Below are positions 60,591-64,000 of a stretch of DNA of 64,000 nucleotides, one piece after another. A program made the translations under genes and the position numbers. Below the pieces are notes generated by a model that was not told the DNA's origin, made no database searches, and worked only from the letters and a program-made list of their open reading frames with translations. Within the stretch, counting starts at the first letter, position 1, and each line of letters begins with the position of its first letter. The DNA is from Streptomyces sp. CB02058 (GTDB taxonomy: Bacteria > Actinomycetota > Actinomycetes > Streptomycetales > Streptomycetaceae). The DNA is taken from the NCBI RefSeq assembly GCF_001905505.1, contig NZ_LIPG01000006.1, positions 310,001 through 374,000 of the forward strand, read 5' to 3'.

Positions 60591-60630
60591 CCGCCCGCCG
60601 ACCGCCGGCCCCCCCGCGTCGGCGGGGCGG
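60591..60630. terminator. Bidirectional hairpin between GNAT and DsbA-like genes
   Basis: CCGCCCGCCGAC at 60591-60602 pairs with GTCGGCGGGGCGG at 60618-60630 with a single-base bulge and a 15-nt loop, between convergent genes. Confidence 0.6.
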
Positions 60631-60655
60631 GCAGCCGGCGGGCCGGGGCCGGTGC

Positions 60656-61171
60656 TCAGTCCTGGGCGGCGAGCAGCCGGTCGGCGATCTCTTCGATCCG
60701 CGCGCGCAGCCCGTGCTGGCTCTTCCCGCCGTCCAGCCGCTCGTCGCCGATCACATAGGTCGGAGTCCCGGTGACCCCGATCGCCTTGCCCTCGGCCTGG
60801 TCGGCGTCCACGATCAGCAGATGGCGGCCGTCGATCAGTGCCGTGTCGAACTCCTCGGCGTCGAGACCGAGTTCGCCCGCGATGTCGACCAGCAGCGGCT
60901 CACCGGTGCGGGCGAGGTCGGCGGTGCGGGCCAGGACCGCTTCGACGTACGGCCATCCCTTGCCCTGGACGACGGCCTCCTCCGCCGCCTGCGCCGCCGC
61001 GTACGCGTGCTTGTTCTTCTCCAGCGGGAAGTGGCGCAGCCGGATCTCCAGGCGGTCGCCGTAGCGGGCGCGCAGGGCGCGCACGTCGGAGAGGGCCAGG
61101 TGGCAGTCGGGGCACTGGAGCTCGCACCAGAGGTCGAGGACGACCGGCGCTGCGGAGGGGGAATCGCTCAT
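60656..61171 (-). CDS. DsbA-family thiol oxidoreductase
   Basis: A 171-residue thioredoxin-fold protein with the active site C20-P-D-C23 in WCELQCPDCHLAL, an inserted helical domain and the cis-proline in GVTGTPTYVIG. It has no signal peptide, so it probably works in the cytoplasm like FrnE-type proteins, reducing or isomerising disulphides. The ATG at 61171 has no clear ribosome site; AAGACT 6 nt upstream suggests a leaderless message. Confidence 0.88.
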   Translation of the reverse strand: MSDSPSAAPVVLDLWCELQCPDCHLALSDVRALRARYGDRLEIRLRHFPLEKNKHAYAAAQAAEEAVVQGKGWPYVEAVLARTADLARTGEPLLVDIAGELGLDAEEFDTALIDGRHLLIVDADQAEGKAIGVTGTPTYVIGDERLDGGKSQHGLRARIEEIADRLLAAQD

Positions 61172-61325
61172 GGAATCAGTCTTTCAGGCGTGACCCACGC
61201 GTCCCAATCGGGACCTGGGGAGGACAGCGGCCCTGAAATGTCCCTGATGTGGTCCGCAACCGTGGCCCCGCCGGCCACGACCGGTGCAGGATGGAAGGGA
61301 CGTTTCCCGATCGCTGGAGGCCCCG

Positions 61326-61790
61326 ATGCTTGCCGAGACCATCTGTTCCGCGGTGTCCGCGGCCGGCCTGGGCATCGCCGCGATCACCGCGTACCGCAAG
61401 CGGTTCCTCACGGCGACCCGGATCGCCGCCTACTCGCTGGTGCCGGTCGGCCTGGTGATGACCGGTGTCGTCGAGTGGCTGTCCGACGTCGTCTTCAAGC
61501 CGAGTGTCTGGCTCGGCTTCGGTCTGCTGGCCCTGGCCTGGCTGCTCTTCATGACCACGCGCGCCGTGGAGCGCCGCTCCGGCTCGACCCGCGCGGAGCG
61601 CAAGGCCGCACGGACCGCGGCGAAGGGCGCGGCGGTCGCCCCGGCCGCGTCGTCGCCCTCACTGACCTCCGGCACGGGGGCGACGGCCCCGCAGGCGCAG
61701 GGCGGCCCGGAGAAGAAGCGGCAGAAGGCGGCCGCGCCCGGTGACGACTTCAGCGACATCGAGGCCATCCTGAAGAAGCACGGCATCTGA
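61326..61790 (+). CDS. Conserved membrane protein
   Basis: A 154-residue protein with three hydrophobic segments (ICSAVSAAGLGIAAITAY, IAAYSLVPVGLVMTGVVEWL, VWLGFGLLALAWLLFM), a basic, Ala-rich cytoplasmic stretch and a conserved-looking acidic end, DDFSDIEAILKKHGI. The ATG at 61326 follows TGGAGG. Homologues in other Streptomyces are, as I recall, sometimes labelled cellulose synthase, which nothing here supports. Function is unknown. Confidence 0.8.
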   Translation: MLAETICSAVSAAGLGIAAITAYRKRFLTATRIAAYSLVPVGLVMTGVVEWLSDVVFKPSVWLGFGLLALAWLLFMTTRAVERRSGSTRAERKAARTAAKGAAVAPAASSPSLTSGTGATAPQAQGGPEKKRQKAAAPGDDFSDIEAILKKHGI

Positions 61791-61844
61791 GGTCCGGAAG
61801 AGGCCCCCCCCGGCCTCCGAGGGCGGCTGAGCGACATCGAGTGT

Positions 61845-61985
61845 ATGAATCGATTCATGCCCGAACCTCGCGTCGTGGGGGTCGCAGGGGCCGTGCACGT
61901 CGGTATATTCGGGTTGCGCCGTCCCGATCTTGACGGTATCCCGGGGATGCGGCTAGCGTCCCCGGAGGATTGAAACAATTCAATC
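61845..61985 (+). promoter_or_regulatory. Two palindromic operators and promoter of the LacI gene
   Basis: O1 is the perfect 14-bp palindrome ATGAATCGATTCAT (61845-61858), with the central CG typical of LacI sites. O2, GATTGAA-ACAA-TTCAATC (61968-61985), shares the TGAA/TTCA arms. Their centres are 125 bp apart. Between them TTGACG (61930-61935) and TAGCGT (61954-61959) form a promoter with an 18-bp spacer; its start would be near 61966, right at O2. The gap 61791-62096 holds only these sites. Confidence 0.7.
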
Positions 61986-62096
61986 CATGGGCGCGGTCGG
62001 GGCGACGGTGCGACGGACCACTCCGGTCGTCCGTCCGCAGACCAGGAGACCCGGCGCCGACGCGCGGCGGCCGAACGCATCAGTGGGGCAGGGCAA

Positions 62097-63116
62097 GTGG
62101 GGCGTGTGGCAGGGATCAAGGACGTGGCCCGGCAGGCCGGAGTCTCGGTGGGCACGGTCTCCAATGTGATCAACCGCCCCGAGGCGGTGCTCCCCGACAC
62201 CCGCGCCCGGGTCCTCGCGGCGATCGAGGAGCTCGGATACGTACGCAGTGAGTCGGCCAGGCAGCTCAGGGCGGGCCGCAGCCGCATCATGGCCCTGCTG
62301 GTCCTGGACATGGGCAACCCGTTCTTCGTGGACATCGCCCGTGGCGCCGAGCGGGCCGCGCGGGAGGCCGGGCTCGGCGTGATGGTCTGCAACAGCGGCC
62401 AGAGCCAGGAGGAGGAGGCCGAATACCTCGGACTCTTCGCCGAGCAGCGGGTCTGCGGAGTCCTGGTCACCCCGGCCGACGCCACCGGCGGAAACCTCGA
62501 AGCCTTCGCGCGCCACCGGATTCCCCATGTGCTGGTCGACCGGGTGGCGGGGTCCACCGAGGCCTGCGCCGTCTCCGTCGACGACGTGCGGGGCGGCATG
62601 CTCGCCGTCGGTCACCTCGTCTCGGCGGGCCATCGCTCCGTCGCCTACGTCAGCGGACCGGGCGACCTCCACCAGATCCGGGACCGGCGCGAAGGGGCCC
62701 ACGCGGCGCTCACCGAGGCCGGGCTCGGCCCCGAGGCGCTGGTGGAGATCCCCTCGGACCGCCTGGACGTGGCGGCGGGCCGTGACGCCGGGGCCCGGCT
62801 GCTCGGCCTCGTGCCCCGTCCCACCGCGGTCTTCTGCGCCAACGACCTGCTCGCGCTCGGTGTCCTGCAGTCGCTGTACGCCGCGGGTGTGCGGGTGCCG
62901 CAGGACGTCGCGATCGTGGGGTACGACGACATCGAGTTCGCCGCTGCCGCCGCCGTACCGCTCACCTCGGTCCGGCAGCCCGCCGTGGTCATGGGGCGGA
63001 TGGCCGCCGAGCTGCTCCTGGAGGAGGCGGACGACGAGGACGGCAGCCACCGGCACCGCAGTGTGGTGCTCCAGCCGGAACTCGTCGTACGCGCCTCCAG
63101 CGCCGCCCCGCGCTGA
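62097..63116 (+). CDS. LacI family transcriptional regulator
   Basis: A 339-residue LacI protein: HTH at 7-30 (GIKDVARQAGVSVGTVSNVI), hinge (YVRSESARQLRAGRS) and a periplasmic-binding-like sensor domain (LDMGNPFFVDIARGAER, VGYDDIEFAAAAAVPLTSV). The start is GTG 62097 or GTG 62106. Two matching palindromes upstream suggest autorepression with DNA looping. No sugar-uptake genes are adjacent, so the effector, presumably a sugar, is unknown. Confidence 0.93.
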   Translation: MGRVAGIKDVARQAGVSVGTVSNVINRPEAVLPDTRARVLAAIEELGYVRSESARQLRAGRSRIMALLVLDMGNPFFVDIARGAERAAREAGLGVMVCNSGQSQEEEAEYLGLFAEQRVCGVLVTPADATGGNLEAFARHRIPHVLVDRVAGSTEACAVSVDDVRGGMLAVGHLVSAGHRSVAYVSGPGDLHQIRDRREGAHAALTEAGLGPEALVEIPSDRLDVAAGRDAGARLLGLVPRPTAVFCANDLLALGVLQSLYAAGVRVPQDVAIVGYDDIEFAAAAAVPLTSVRQPAVVMGRMAAELLLEEADDEDGSHRHRSVVLQPELVVRASSAAPR

Positions 63117-63270
63117 CCGTCCGAGGGTGCGGGAGGGGCATGGTGCGCGAACAGGTGGGGGGCGTTCGGACGAGGAAGCGATTTCAGGTATCCCGGAGCG
63201 GGTGAACTCGCCCTGCAAAAGGGTCTGTTGATCGCCAAGTGGGCCCGCTCTGCGTCATGATCACCACGAG

Positions 63271-63426
63271 ATGGTGGACACCTCCCGGGGCGACGCCCCC
63301 GCATCCCCTGCCGAAGAGCCGCGCGGCTGCCTCTTCGCGCTGTCCCAGCCGCCCCTGATGATCTTCCTGACGGTGGTCGGCGGCCTGTTGCTGATGGCCG
63401 CCCTGCACGATCTTTTACTGCTGTGA
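63271..63426 (+). CDS. 51-residue single-helix membrane protein with a TTA codon
   Basis: The ATG at 63271 opens a 51-codon frame: a polar start (MVDTSRGDAPASPAEEPRG), then LFALSQPPLMIFLTVVGG and a hydrophobic end finishing HDLLLL. Codon 49 (63415-63417) is TTA, so completion should need bldA tRNA. The ribosome site is weak (CACGAG). The well-formed transmembrane helix supports a real gene; the function is unknown. Confidence 0.55.
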   Translation: MVDTSRGDAPASPAEEPRGCLFALSQPPLMIFLTVVGGLLLMAALHDLLLL

Positions 63427-63473
63427 GGCGCCCACGGCCCCGGGGCACGGGCCGGGGCCGGTCCTCCGGGCGG

Positions 63474-64000
63474 TCAGCCCGCCGCCTCCCGGCGCCGGGC
63501 GCGGTAGGCGGCGACGTGCAGCCGGTTGCCGCAGGTGCGGCTGGAGCAGTAGCGCCGGGAGCGGTTGCGCGAGAGGTCGACGAAGGCGTCCCGGCAGTCC
63601 GGCGCCTCGCAGCGCCGCAGTCGCTCCTGCTCGCCCGCCACCACGATGAAGGCCAGGGCCATCCCGCAGTCGGCCGCGAGGTGGTCCGCGATCGAGGCGT
63701 CCGGCGCGAAGTAGTGGACGTGCCAGTCGTAGCCGTCGTGGTTCGTGAGCTGCGGGGTGGTGCCGGCGGCGGCCACCAGGCCGTTCACGAGGTCCGCCGC
63801 GGTACGGGCGTCGGGTGCCGCGAATATCTCGGCGAACCTGCTCCGTACGTCGTGCACCGCGCGCAGGTCCTTCTCGCCGAGGGCGCCGACGCCGCTGATG
63901 CGGTGGCGCTCCGCGAAGCCGTAGAGCGTGGCGATGTCGGCGAGACCGTCGCCCGCGTCGCTTTCCGGTGCGGTGTTCACCAGATCGACCACCGTTTCGA
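63474..64000 (-). CDS. CGNR zinc-finger protein, N-terminus beyond the window
   Basis: The minus-strand frame remains open to the window edge (codons before the GTG at 63992 read ETVVDLVNTAPE, typical family sequence), so the true start lies outside. The N-terminal part is the ABATE domain; the C-terminal CGNR finger reads CEAPDCRDAFVD, then RYCSSRTCGNRLHVAAYR. These are predicted actinobacterial DNA-binding regulators. Confidence 0.9.
   Translation of the reverse strand, partial: ETVVDLVNTAPESDAGDGLADIATLYGFAERHRISGVGALGEKDLRAVHDVRSRFAEIFAAPDARTAADLVNGLVAAAGTTPQLTNHDGYDWHVHYFAPDASIADHLAADCGMALAFIVVAGEQERLRRCEAPDCRDAFVDLSRNRSRRYCSSRTCGNRLHVAAYRARRREAAG

Overview
The window looks like chromosome of a Streptomyces or close relative. 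GC content is very high, with G/C at almost every third codon position. Many genes start with GTG (one with TTG). Purine-rich Shine-Dalgarno sites alternate with apparently leaderless genes whose -10 box lies 5-8 nt before the start codon, and TTA leucine codons occur only in a few small or regulatory genes. Family content is also typical: a DUF5753 regulator, DUF397, DUF5997, a MocR/EamA pair and a large N-acetyltransferase set. No insertion sequence, prophage, CRISPR array or rRNA operon is visible; this is ordinary core chromosome with compact operons.

Layout. 1-8.8 kb: the end of a DUF5753 regulator, a convergent DUF397 gene, a 3-hydroxybutyryl-CoA dehydrogenase, a Tat-exported glycosyl-hydrolase-like protein, a divergent EamA exporter/MocR regulator pair with overlapping start codons, a histidine-phosphatase-fold protein without catalytic histidines, and a serine hydrolase. 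8.8-12.9 kb: a minus-strand operon of DUF1023 hydrolase, acyltransferase, sensor kinase and response regulator. 13-17.6 kb: a LysR-type sensor domain lacking its HTH, DUF5997, an SRPBCC protein, a gap gene and a GlxA-type regulator. 17.65-26.3 kb: arginine biosynthesis, argC-argJ-argB-argD-argR and, after two opposing genes, argH; both units have promoters overlaid by ARG-box-like sequence. 26.3-34.5 kb: aldo/keto reductase, HAD protein, a TetR/MFS pair, PlsC-type acyltransferase, Tat-exported glycerophosphodiesterase, a sigma-factor-like protein and small membrane proteins.

34.7-37.8 kb: the methionine importer metN-metI-metQ, preceded by a 28-codon Cys/Met leader ORF and a hairpin-rich leader that looks like an attenuator. 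38.6-45.3 kb: cobalamin/siroheme genes, namely cobL (CbiE-CbiT fusion), a 1102-residue protein fusing a 530-residue disordered segment to BluB and CobT, and a uroporphyrinogen methyltransferase. 45.3-48 kb: SpoU methyltransferase, Ser/Thr kinase and a small conserved gene. 48.2-53.4 kb: an IclR-controlled cluster of OPT transporter, M29-type aminopeptidase and S33 peptidase, suggesting peptide uptake and cleavage. 53.7-57.2 kb: small proteins, a phosphotransferase, a zinc-ribbon protein, and an OFA-family transporter with a 38-residue partner. 57.2-57.7 kb: five tRNA genes (three Val-GAC, Cys-GCA, Gly-GCC). 57.8-64 kb: pabB-pabC, a double GNAT protein, a DsbA-like oxidoreductase, a membrane protein, a LacI regulator with two palindromic operators, a 51-codon TTA-containing gene and a CGNR zinc-finger protein cut by the window edge.

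The observations most worth testing are the Cys/Met leader before metNIQ, the disordered-BluB-CobT fusion, the 31-codon ORF joined by GTGA overlaps to both argC and argJ, the HTH-less LysR protein with a histone-H1-like tail, and the cluster of small or regulatory genes carrying TTA codons.
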